From: Membranipora membranacea | Taxonomy: Eukaryota > Bryozoa > Gymnolaemata > Cheilostomatida > Membraniporidae | Direction: 5' to 3' | DNA: 64,000 bases | Assembly: GCA_914767715.1 (NCBI GenBank) | Contig: OU612074.1 | Location: 7,703,501 to 7,767,500 of the forward strand | Shown: positions 49,100 to 60,873 of the stretch, piece by piece | How the letters are laid out: the number at the start of each line of letters is the position of its first letter | Numbering within the stretch: the stretch's first letter is position 1 | Notes under the pieces: generated by a model | The model's database searches: none | Seen by the model: only the letters and a program-made list of their open reading frames with translations | Told to the model about the DNA's origin: nothing | Position numbers and translations under genes: made by a program

Positions 49100-50443
49100 T
49101 TAAGGGAGCTTAAGATTTAGTTATACAATTATAAGGAGGAGATAATTGAGATGTGCAATGCAATGTGAATAGTTATAGGATTGTTTTAGCATGTTTATCG
49201 CCAGGCGTTTTTTTAATTAGGTGGTAAATGACAAGAGGTGTGATCTGTCTGCTGGACAGGATGGTGTTGCTTGGGTTTTTCCTAACAAAACAAAAAACCC
49301 TGTTATTGATTGTAAGAAAGCTTCTCAAAACGATTACGATATCAAAGCTCAATGAACCAGTGGGTTTGAATGAGTGAAACTATATGGGAAGTTTTTTCTC
49401 CAAAGCAGGATAATTAAAGACTATTTATCGATATTTCACCCTTTCAGGATATCTGATAGTTTTGTTTATTGAGTTTGGAGAAATTTTTTCTGCGCATTTC
49501 AGAACTTCTCAAGAAAAAAATTGTTTAGTTGTCTGGGTGAAATCCTTGCTTTGATAAAGTATGATATCTGAAGTCATTATAAAATAAACATGGTCCAAGA
49601 GGTACAGATGAGTTCATCAATGTCATACAAATAATCGGAGATTTGCTGGTGCTAAAAAATTGTTCTTGGAACTTTGAACTGAACTGTGCAGGACTCAACA
49701 AAGCAATCATATTCTCTTTTCTCTAAGCTTCCGGAAGTCTCAAATTATCAAGTAGCAGTAGTAAGTGTTAATACTTTAATATTCACTTTCCTGCTAATGT
49801 TGCGTATTTGGAAAATTAATATTTGTTCAAATTAGAAAACGGTTTGTTGAGAGACTCTTGCTTTCGGAAATTATCTCTCATTATGTCTGGATTTCATGTC
49901 ATGTCTACCATTGTCGTATTTGTCTAAGCTTATTCATGCTGAGACGCATGTATGCTACTCTTTGTTAATACATGCTTTGGCACATTTAATGGACATGTAA
50001 ACACGTGCATTGCATTTTAAGATTGTGTTTGATGCAATACATTCATAAAACAGCACACAATGCTGACAATATCTCGGTCAGTATTTATGATTCTTGCAAG
50101 AAAAAGACCCCGACATGTGCTGCTACCTTTATATGTGTGATCAGTGGACTATCTCCCTGGTATCACAAATATGCACTTCTCTGACATTGTCTAACACTGA
50201 ATGATTATGATGATATTGCATGTAAATAACAATCCGTCTGTGAGCTTGGAAAATATTTTTTCAAAATATGAATACCCATAATCATGAATAGTAATTTTTT
50301 TCGAATTTTTTTTATCCGGTGCCCAATAACGCCTGCTATAACTGTGCAATTTATTGCACTTTTAATTGAGGCTAAGCTAATAACAGCAGGGCAATGCAAA
50401 GGATAGAAGACAAGAAGGTGTGTTTCCTAAGTTGCATTGTAAT

Positions 50444-50477
50444 TTAGAAGTCTACAATTATAATTGTAGACTTCTAA
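50444..50477. repeat. perfect 34-base palindrome
   Basis: Fully self-complementary with no spacer. The left half reads TTAGAAGTCTACAATTA and the right half is its exact reverse complement. It may be a site of cruciform formation or the relic of an element, but nothing larger is inverted around it. Confidence 0.85.
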
Positions 50478-51126
50478 TTTTGTTAGAGCAGTTCATCGGC
50501 TTATTAAGTCTTACATTAACTCTACAAGTGAGGAGTATGAGTTTAAACAATGTGGAGAACATAACCTGCAGGATAATACTTATTTTAGGTTAGTTTATGA
50601 TAAGATCAAATGTTACCATTATGATATTTAATTTGGATCACGGGGTGCTCAGGGTATAAACGGTACAAAAAACCTTTCAGCTTACATAAAAATTGTTGTC
50701 ATGGCATGACATAAAAAGATTAAAAATGCGCTACAACCTCTCTTCTTTTTTGAAAAAATTGTCACTACGAAGAACATGATTTTTAGCAGACCTGTTCTTA
50801 TGTTGACACAATGTGTATTGTCTAGTTGACTATATTAGCAATGTGAGAAGGTTTGATTACTACGGTCGAGTCATTAGACCTGTTAAAGTCAAAATCCAAT
50901 CGCCAGGGTGTTTAAGTGGTAGAAGACCAGACTGTGCTGTACACTGAGTGATATGCTAGGGGATAGATCCAATTGTGAAACTCAGTCATCAGCTTGTTGG
51001 TGTCGCAACCAGGACTCATGAAATTGATACTCTCATACTCTGCACGTGTGTCTATATGCTTGTGCAGCAAGTCAGAAGGTGCTCATAAATAAATCCAAAT
51101 TCACGTGGTTGAAAAACTATTGAATC

Positions 51127-51173
51127 CATTGATATAGAATTCATTGATATAGAATATATTGATATAGAATATA
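51127..51173. repeat. ATTGATATAGAAT tandem repeat, three units
   Basis: The 15-base unit CATTGATATAGAATT is repeated three times with small changes. Confidence 0.8.
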
Positions 51174-52159
51174 TATCAGTGATTGAATCTACTGTTCACC
51201 AGGTTTAAAAAATGTTATTTGATAGGAAACAAATTTTGTTGTTGAACAAAATAATGGAATATTAAAAGTTGGGAAAAGAAACGCACATTTCTTGCTACAC
51301 CTGCACTGCCTACATGAACGATAGGCAGCATACTAGTTGTGAGGAAAAAATACACTTTTGAACCATGTAGTGATAGTAAAAAATTGCTTAGAAGTACCTA
51401 TAGTGGCTTACATTAGGCTGTATATAAATAAACTCATTATTATTATTATGTACAAACCTGAGCTATCCTATGATTTGCTAGCAGAACCCCATAACTAATG
51501 TCGTAACATCTGCATGTTATTTTTATAGCCTGTATTGTAATCGCAATGCATGAAGCAAGTCACACCTTTCCCTGGTTTTTGCGTGATGACTTTATGCATC
51601 TACCGGTTATTATGAAGACTGTTTTGGTTTTTTCAAAGTGGTATCAAGAACATCATCATTTATACATTCAGATTAGCCATGCCAAAATATGAATATGAAA
51701 AAATATATCAGGCATTTAGTCATCAGTTATCAGTCAAATAGAGTAGGCATTGTTGTAAATCTATAGACACTGATGGCTAAATTACCCTCTAGTCTTTACT
51801 GTCACCATCTTACTGTTTTGCTATATTTCTTCAACCAGAATTCCTCATTTAATCTTTGAAATAGAAGGCATGACATGTCACAAGCATTGATAGTGTAGTT
51901 ACAGGGAGGTAGTTTAGAAAATGGTAGGGGAGGCAAAAGTTCGAGTCAAATACAAGGCATCACCAGTAGGGGTGCTGTAAGCTTCTCTCTAAGCAATTTA
52001 AGGCACAAAATTAGCAAGGATCCCTGAGAAGCTGATTCTGACATGGATTACTCAAGTATAGTGTTTTTAGGCCACTGTATTAAGCTTTCTAGGAAGGCAA
52101 GGCCTCCCTGCCTCCCTTAGAACTACGGGCCTGAGTTAATTCAGCGTACACCAAACAAT

Positions 52160-55085
52160 GCATTTTTTGATACTATCACAAGCTTCACACAAGGTTTAGA
52201 CGACCACATGAGTTATAACCTTTCAAACATCATACTGTTTGGAGGACCTCTCATGGTTTTTTCTATTTTACATATAATAGACTTATTCAGACTTAACAAT
52301 AAACAATACCAAATTTTCTTGAGATGAGAAGTTTTGGCCAGATTAATTATTGGGAGGAGTACTGAACGGCCTTGAAAACTAAAAGGTGATTGAGTGAGAA
52401 CAAGTTGATATTGATTGTTTATCAACATTGGGCAAAAATAAAAGGTGCCAAGAAATCTGAGAATGCTGTGACAATAATGTGTATGGCCTACTGCTTCTAG
52501 CAAGCAAATTAGTTGGGGCCCAACAACAATTTCGCCAGGTAACACCTACAGACTGTAGGTGTTGAGAAGCATTTTGTTTAGATACATCACTCTTTAAAGA
52601 CAAAACATAATAAGGTGTTAACAATGATTTTTCCCTGGTAGCACCCGCCTTTGTTTCATATTTATTTCCTAGATAAATACATAATATATGTAGGGTAAAA
52701 CAGACTGAAACAATATTAGATGTTGACTAGCAACTAACTTCATATTAATTACATCCCACTTGAATTTTTGATAAAAAATTTATTGATAAACAAAATAACT
52801 CAAACAATAAGACAACAATTTTTCCAGTTACTCACTTTGGAATTATAAAAACAAAGAGTGTGTAAGAGTTGTGTGTCCTGTGTGTATTGTTTGTGAACAA
52901 TCTTGGGAATCCCAAGTGGGTTGGCCCACTGGAAAATATAAACAAATGACATCATAGTGAGTTAATTGGGGACAAAAACTAGAGTTGAAATTGTAGACAG
53001 TAATGCCAACAAAGTTATGGCCGATCCAGAAAGTGTCTCACTAATCGTCCTATCGGTCACTTTATTATGTCAAACCTTGCTCATCTAACTAAAGCAACAA
53101 ATGTCAATGTCACATATTAAGGATTATTTTAATACTAACTAGGGACCACTGCTAGTAAGTCACCTAACATAAATAAACTGAATAATACAGCGAAAGAGGG
53201 CATATTATATGTGTTTTATAATAGTGTAGTTGATTTAGCGTACTCTGAACAATGAATTTTTTTTAATTCATCAATAAATCTTGTCTTTGAAGCTTTTACT
53301 CAACATTTTTTGATTGGTTCACGTATCAAATAAGCACACGGATAAATTTGAAGTCATAAAGTCATAACATAAATGTTTTATATTCAGTGTCTCTCTTGAG
53401 AAAACCTTTGATCACTAAATAAAATGAGGCTTAAGCAATCAGTGCTAGATTACGGTCGCCTCAACCATTATAACATAAGTTAAAAAGAAATCTCTGTTTA
53501 AGATAATACAGAATAGAAGACCTCTACAGCTTATACTATTTCAACATCACGTAAGGTATATTTGACCACTTTTGATTACACAATTTCAAAATGATACGTC
53601 ACTGACAACCTCCATAGGTTATACCATTCCAAACATTGTGCAAGGAACACATGCCCACATTGGTAATACCATTACGACTTCCAGGTTTGCGTAGACAGCC
53701 TCTATTCTATAGGTTATACCTTTACAAGCTTGATGGCGAAAATCAGGTGCCAAGAAATCTGAGAACGCTGTGTCAATAATGGGTATGGCCTACTGCTACG
53801 AGCAAATAATTGGGCGCCCAACAACAATTTTACTATAAAATACTGTATACATGTTGACATGCATTTTGTTTAGATACATCACTCTTTAAAAACAAAACAT
53901 AATAAGATGTCAACAATGACTTTTCCCTGCTAACATTTGCCTTTGTTCCAGACTTATTTCCTAGGTGTCACATATTTAGGATGAACCAGACTGGAAAAAT
54001 ACTGGATATTAACTAGCAACAACATTTCATATTATTTACACCCCACCCAAACTTTTGATGAAAAAATTGATTGATAAATAGTATAACTCAACCAATGAAA
54101 TAACAGTTTTTGTAATCAGTCAAATTGCAATGAACATCATAAAATATTAAACTTCCAGATTTGTGGGTATTCAATCTAAAAGACTGCCATTTGTAAAGGT
54201 TAATAAACATAAACCTGAAAGCCAATAGCAGGTAACTCCTCGTAATCTTCAAAATATTTGACAACGCTGGAACAGCTCACATTCAATATAAAATATTACC
54301 AACTGACATTATTCAAACAAGTTAAGATGGATACATTTGCATGAATTTGAATGATGAAAATTAGTACATAATAAGCCAACTGGGCTTTCTCAAATTACAT
54401 TTACTTCAGAGGCCTTCGAGGCTCTCCTTAATCACTGGTAGTAGAAGATAAGCCATGTGACCTCATATAGTTTATAGGAATCATGGAAGTATTTTACTAA
54501 TTCCAGGCAACATAGTTACAGGCAAGTGTGGGGAGTTTGTAGGAGCTGTCAGAGAGTTAAAAAAAGTTAGACAATTCTGAATATTTTTGTATTTAATATC
54601 TCTCTTGAGAAAACATTTGATCACTGAATAAAATGAGGCTTTACCAATCAGTGCCAAATAACGCTTCAATCATTACAACATAATAAGTCAGAAAGAAATC
54701 GAAATACTTGGTAAAGATGACACAGCATAGAAGACCTCTACAGCTTATGCCATTTCAACATCACACAACGTAGAGTCGACCACTTTTGGTTATACAATTT
54801 CAAAATAACACATGTTATAGACAACCAATAAGTTATACCATATCAAAAATTGCGCAAGTAACAGATTTTCAGTTGGGTAATACTGTTTCAAATTCAAAAT
54901 TCAATTCAAATTCTATGTTGGATAGGCAACCTCTATTCTAAAGGTTATACCATAACAAGCTTTGCACAAGGTTTAGACGACCACATGGGTTACGACATTT
55001 AAAACATCAAAATATTGTCTAGAAGGCCTCTTTTGGTTTTTTCTCTTTTACATATAATAGACTTAATGTTCAGACTTATAACCAC
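52160..55085. repeat. diffuse repeat field with a recurring GGTTATACCATTTCAA motif
   Basis: Blocks recur here in the same orientation. 52170-52296 matches 54935-55080 (CACAAGGTTTAGACGACCAC, TTTTACATATAATAGACTTA). 52435-52680 matches 53735-53960 (GGTGCCAAGAAATCTGAGAA). 53390-53580 matches 54600-54800. Within them a 50-60 base unit around GACCTCTACAGGTTATACCATTTCAA is seen at about 53520, 53610, 53700, 54735, 54815, 54920 and 54975. Frames inside, such as 52213-52545 on the minus strand, have no family resemblance. Confidence 0.65.
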
Positions 55086-55244
55086 TGCTGACACAGCTGG
55101 GCTTTTCCCAGCATAGCCACCAATCAAAAATTTAAATAGAGAGTTGTGGCATCAAAACATCTAGCCAGTGGCTTTGAATGGACTTATATACGGAGTTGCC
55201 GCATTGAAGAGGAGCTCAATTTGCACATTCATGCAATCTAAATC

Positions 55245-56734
55245 GCTAATTAAGTCAAGCGCACAACACGGGAAGTTCTGCATATACCTCTGATCTATAA
55301 TCATTGCATCATCACATTTAACAGAATATCAAGGACAGTGACTAATCTGTCCTTGCCATGCAGACCAAGTAGAGATGATCAGCCAACCTCTGGCCAAAAG
55401 GTGGGTTTTGATATCAACCTTAAATAGTTTCCATTATTTACTCCAGTTTATTTTCTCATATGCATCAAATGTTTGAAAGTCTATCACTCAAGTGGCCTAG
55501 TTGTCAATGAATTTTCTCCAAGATGATGAGATTTCTTTCTTTCAATACTTTCATTAGACTTGTGGTCATCACTAAAGTTTCAGGAGGTGTCTTTTTTGTT
55601 CTATCACCAAAAGCTATTACATTCTCTTTTGAGTTCATTTCAGTTTCAACTCCAAATTGCTCACCTTTAATATATATTCATGGCACCGTGTAGAAAGAAT
55701 CAAATTTCAATTGGTGATTGCCCACAAAAATATTCACAATAAATAGCTTAAAACCTCGGAACAAGGCCACCATATTTCCCTCAGAATGAGTGATTGACCT
55801 CCAAATACTCAAGATTTACTGACTCAAACATTACCCTATACACAATCAATTTGCCGGGATCTATTGGGACACCTGTTTCCGAAATAGTTGTAACTGCATC
55901 AATGTGATTTATTAGAAATGCTTTAGTTTGTAATTCTGATATTTTATTTAGTTGAGACCTGGACAAATTCAGGACTGTTGTGAAAAAATCAAACCTAATT
56001 TCTCCAATGACTCATCAACATCTGTTTTTAGAACTTGTTGCTAATCATTATTATGTTTATCTTCTGAATACTGCTGCAAAAATTAGTTGTGAAATTGATA
56101 GACATAGAATTACATCATGATGAAATCATAGAGCAATCATGATAATGCAATCCATTAAAGTAGCAGACAACCCTCGCGCCACTTAATATGTATCAAGACG
56201 TAATTAACTTTCACCAGTAGGTGACATACTTAACAATCGAAATCCAAGGTATAAGCTTTGGATCTGCACCACAGTCAGTAAAATCATTTTTTCCGATAAT
56301 CCATTTGTTTTGAGAGTATGAGTATTTGTGTTACTAAAACAAAATGGTGGAAGGGAGTTTTTAATGGAAATAATTAAAATTTTCAAATTTAACATTTATC
56401 AATAACAACCAAATTTAGAAGGAGTACATCATTGCGCATCAAATATCAAATTATAATTGTTGTGTTTGTCTGCCACTTTAAGTGTTACTCATTGTTACTT
56501 TTGAATTATATTTTAGATCTTCTTGCCGAGAAAAGGACAGAGAATAAAGTGTTCTTAGTTTCTATGTCAGTTCACCGTGGAACAACTCAATAAGTTTGGT
56601 GGATCTTACCGCAGATAATGTGACAGATATATACATGTGCTGCTCTACAGCCCCTGAGAATAGTGACTGCTACATGCCAAGCTACATGGCCTTGACACCC
56701 TATAAGACACTTGTTGTCACGACTGGTTATTAGA
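55245..56734 (+). pseudogene. pseudogene E: exons 3 and 4 of a fourth family member
   Basis: 55245-55400 matches exon 3 of B and C (ATCTATAATCATTGCATCAT region, ending TGGCCAAAAG before a GT donor). It has a one-base loss near 55272 and a 31-base deletion near 55388, both shifting frame. 56517-56734 matches the first third of exon 4 after a TTTTAG acceptor, with one base lost early (near 56551). Its words (DIYMCCSTAPENSDCYM) differ from both B and C, so E is an older paralogue. It is cut off at 56734, where the right arm of the inverted duplication begins, and its intron contains MITE copy 4. Confidence 0.8.
56159..56477. mobile_element. MITE copy 4, TTAA target site (intron of pseudogene E)
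   Basis: 319 bp. It starts AGTAGCAGACAACCCTCGC and ends GTTTGTCTGCCACT, flanked by TTAA at 56155-56158 and 56478-56481. Its inverted repeats match better than in the other copies. Confidence 0.8.
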
Positions 56735-58394
56735 GTTGTAATGTAAAAGAAATTCTGCTGTAAATTTTATATCACTCACTGTATCAATCCTCACAGAAAA
56801 TGCTCCTACAGGATGAAATTTTCCCCCTTGTTTTTCAAAATAAAACAACCCCATGGTAATTCATCATGCGTAATCAAACACACTGTCAACATTGGAAATA
56901 TATCCTTGTTAAGCAGTGGTTTATTAGACAGGAGAGAAGTAAAAATGATTATCTAAGGAACTGTGACAAACAGTGGGCCAAAAATCTTATCTGCCACAAT
57001 TACCACTTTATTATAAATTGTTTGACTCAAAAGTGTCTAGTTGGTGACAATCATCCTGCATGCATAGATTGCACGTTTCAAATTTTTAAGTTTTCTGGTC
57101 ATGACTTCATCTCATGGGTGGGTTATACAACTGCTATCTAATTTTGATATGTGTCAATTATTACCATAGGAAAAATGTATAACTATGTTTTTCATGGTGC
57201 TAATATTTACTGACATAAGCCCGATTAAGATATTACTAGGACTGTCACATGGCTTCTGGTTGCCTCGTGCGATGCTTGATCGTAACGCCATTAATGCCAT
57301 GCTGATTGATAATCGAGGCACAGGTCCACACTGTTGCCTTCGTGTCTGTGTAATATCTTTGATTAGAGCGATCTTCCAGGGTAAATGAAATTGATTGCCT
57401 GCTCATGTCAAGGCTAGTTATGGAATATCATTTAAAATTCTTAGTTGTGATAAAAAGAAGTTTCTAGTTGTGTTAAAAAGTGTCTGGGCTTGGAAAAATT
57501 GTTAGTACATAAACCCAACTAAAATATATTTCACATGATATAGTCAAGTTAAAGAGCTTATCGGTCAAATATCTCCACAACATGTCAGAAATTTAAGTCT
57601 AAGAAGTTCTGCAAATTCCCACAAGGGGATTGTTCTTGTGCAGTTTAAGTCTCGCTGCCACGCCTCCAGAAATTGTTGATCAGATGAAAGCCAATAAACA
57701 TTGATTTGATCAATTATATTCAGTGATTTGTTTTTTGACTGTTTGGGTCACGCCTTCCCTATATCATACGTTAAAATCATATTACTGATCACCCTCTATC
57801 AAGAAAGTGTCCACAGGTAAAATGTGTATAGTGATCAATTACCCTAGATGAATAAATGTTGGCGAGAGTTTGTTTTGCTGGTACTGGCTAATGTGAGCTC
57901 TTGATCGCTCAAAAACAAATGTAAATTGATATAAATTTATGATGTGTAGGCCAGGCAAGTCGTTCTATGGGAAGCCGTGAAGCTCTACCTCCCCTAGAAT
58001 GCTCTAGTTAGTGGCCTTAAAGTGCTATAATTGAGTACTATAAGTCAGAATCAGCTCATTTAGGCCTTCCATTTGCTAATTATATCATCAAAGCGCTTTG
58101 GAGGCTCGGGATTGACCCCAGACTCCACAGGAGGGGCTTACAATATCTAACCTGGCGCTACTTAACACCCTCAAAGATTTTTGCCTCCTCTTGGCGATCA
58201 CTAAATAGCACATGACATAAGCTTGAGCATGTATTGATAAGCTATCATAGTATAAGATGCTGTCATGTTTATGTTTATTGAGTACAACCATGGGACCCTT
58301 ATCATTTATAATTACTGTATAGTATTTTTTCACATGAGCATTCTATTCTGTCATAGGTGTTACTGTAAAATGACTTAACAAATCAATTAAATAA

Positions 58395-58506
58395 CAGCTT
58401 CCTGTTAAAAATGAGGTTGCAGTAAATATACAATTTAACCCCTCATCACTGCAGCTAACAGCTTCTGACTGGGTTTCAATCATTGCTATGTCCTGCACCC
58501 TAAAGC
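58395..58506 (+). promoter_or_regulatory. putative promoter of orphan exon D
   Basis: TATA-like TAAATATACA at 58423-58432, 75 bases before the ATG, followed by AGCTTCTGACTGGGT and CCTGCACCCTAAAGC as in gene B. Confidence 0.35.
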
Positions 58507-58562
58507 ATGGAGCTATTTCAGTGGTCTTATCTTGTCTTTCTTGGAATCATCACCAATGTCAG
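58507..58562 (+). pseudogene. orphan exon 1 (signal peptide) D, identical to gene B exon 1
   Basis: 56 bases from ATG to AG before GTAAGCC encode MELFQWSYLVFLGIITNV. They are identical base for base to exon 1 of gene B, with an intact donor. No exon 2 or later family exon follows on the plus strand within the window (the arm lacks exon 2 and ends at 61619). It can at most start a transcript that splices to something unknown. It is called a pseudogene because the rest of the gene is missing. Confidence 0.75.
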
Positions 58563-58864
58563 GTAAGCCTGCACACTGACATGAACAAATAAAAATTTCT
58601 CAAAATTCAGCGAACTAGGATTCATTTCGCGATAAATCCTGCAGAATTTATGCAGAAAGATATCCAGAAAGTGCTAAACTCTGTCTATATTCATCCAAGT
58701 TGTTTCAGTTTCCTGAGAAATTTTGCAGTTTAAGTGACCATAAAATCACAAAAGATAGCTGAGAATTTAAGTTCTCAACATGTGTCTCTAATCTAAGGCT
58801 AGGATAATAAAGAATGTGAATTCAATTTAAATGAATTTTGAATTGTGATTGAGTGAGAGTCTAA

Positions 58865-59117
58865 TGGTCAAAACACACTTGGAGGTTGCAACCTCAGAAG
58901 TTTGCACAACGTCACCATTGTTAACATATATGCTGACAGCAGCCTCAGCTGACCCTCTGAGGTTTGATCAGCGGTTGCAACCTAAGAGTGCAGAGCGGTT
59001 TGCATGAAGTCACATGACTAACATATAAGCCTCAGCTGATCCTCAGAGGATTGATGTGTGTATACAAACTCATTGAGGATCCGCTGAGGTTGCAACCTCT
59101 CAAATGTGTCTAGACCA
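58865..59117. mobile_element. Harbinger-like MITE, TAA target site, absent from gene B
   Basis: 253 bp with ends TGGTCAAAACACACTTGG and, reversed, TGGTCTAGACACATTTGAG. TAA flanks both sides (58862-58864 and 59118-59120). The left arm of the inverted duplication has a single TAA there (reversed, near 29843) and no element. A 3-bp TWA duplication is the signature of PIF/Harbinger elements. Inside are GAGGTTGCAACCTC-type palindromes. An older copy is at 42848-43100. Confidence 0.8.
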
Positions 59118-60365
59118 TAAGTCATTGCACTCAGAGAATAATATTAATTATTCATTACCAGAGCTGGAATGACCTGTGCACATACGCTACTACAATCATT
59201 CTCCTGATACAAATTATGCTTTTCTGCAACAAAGAATATTATGAGACCCACAAATACAAAGTCACTTGTATTTAGTCTGGCAGCTAGATCTGCAGTAATT
59301 ATGGAATATTTTTTTACAGAACTGAAAAGTATAACACCTCTTGTTAAAAACTTCTGGGTAATGTTAGAAATCGCCCCTTTCAAAATCCAGTGCTAGATCA
59401 GCCCAATGAGCTATGACTTCCAAATGTTTTGATTTACTTCTTTCCTCAAGTTTTTGTCAAGTCCATGGTAAAATAGTAGACATTTACTGTTCTCAAAATA
59501 GGGTAGCTTATCGCGCTGGCGCGGCATTATTCTTTGAAACCTATTTGAGGATCATGGACAACAAATGGGGGCAATTTCTAATGCTACGCATAATTCCTAT
59601 CCGGATGTACAACCAATTTTATTAAGTGTCAAAGTATTGCATAACTATTGCAGAACTAGCTGCCAGTCTATACATTGTTTTGGTCCTTCTGTAGCCTTTA
59701 TTTGACAGTAAAGAGAATAAATTGGATGCTGCATATATGTCATCTATAATTAGACATGTAAATTCATGGCCTTTTCACCAACCCCACCAACACTCGCTGG
59801 AAAAGTGTTCCATCTCTCTACAATTTTGGTTCTCAAACTTGCTCAGAATATATTCATGGTTCATTATCACTAAACATAAACTTTACATTTATGTATCCCT
59901 AAATATTCCTTAACCTAGAACCAAAAGATTCAATTTTATATTATTACACAGTAACTCTTATCATCTGTCACAAAGTCCCCTGCTTTGGATAAAGTATGTT
60001 TGTGTTAAATATGTTTTCACTTTTTCCTCCGATTCAGGGTTAAGCAAAAGCAATGCATTTGGGTAAATTCCAGTAGATAAGTCCCCAAAAAAATTCATTT
60101 GTCATAAAACGAGAAAAAATGAATGCGAGTATCATCAGTTTCTTCATTCAAGACTACGTCAGTTTCAGGAGGGTTATCATTATGCAGTCATTAAATTAGT
60201 CCTGCGAAATCGATGTTGTTATCGTCATGAGTGTTTTGGTTCTGCAGAGCTCTAAGATTTAAAAAACAGTCTTTTGATCATAATACATGAATTTGATATA
60301 TATTAGTTAATTAAGTCAAAATGCTGCAACTGATCAGGTTCCTTTGCTCCACTACCAACACTTAA

Positions 60366-60873
60366 GTAGCAGACAGCTACAAAAGTTTAATTTTGAAATA
60401 TGATTCATGTTTTAATTAATATTGAATTAGATAAATTTCAATATTCCAATCACAAACTCCCTTCTACCATTTTGTTTCAGTGACAAGTATTACAAAGATG
60501 ATTTGCCAAGTCTGTCATATTCTAGAAATAAATAAACTAGTGGAACAAGTTAATGTATAAATGTATTTGTTTCCTGAATTGAAGAAGTTGTCTTTTTATT
60601 TGTCAATCTTTATACATAAACAGCCATCTCAATGACAAAATCAACTACAAAAACAATATATCTGCTTTCAATAATTATAATAGATTATTGAAAACACATA
60701 GCTCCCAATGTAATTCATTTTATTGCGGCCATCGGGGTTAAGGGGCTGCTGACTGCCCTGTGTTGCCGGATCAGAGCTTATACCTTTGATTTTGATTGTT
60801 GAGCATGTTGCCTACCTGTGAAGGCCAATTGCAAGTTGATCCATATTTAGTGGTACCGGGGTTGAATGCCACT
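60366..60873. mobile_element. MITE copy 2 mirror, full-length form
   Basis: Mirror image of 28492-28846 but about 508 bp, so nearer the full length of copy 1. Its right end is AATGCCACT followed by TTAA. At the left end one base of the junction is lost (TTAAGTAGCAGACA). Confidence 0.75.

Larger units (their letters stand above)
49104..52150. other. gene-free stretch with small repeats
   Basis: No coding sequence recognised. Contents seen: a perfect 34-base palindrome (50444-50477), a three-unit tandem repeat (51127-51173) and, at about 51400-51450, AAATAAACTCATTATTATTA, which looks like the 3' tail of a non-LTR element. Confidence 0.5.

Noticed and set aside
52213-52624. 110- and 81-codon minus-strand frames
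   Set aside because: They lie inside the diffuse repeat field, whose other copies do not preserve the frames.
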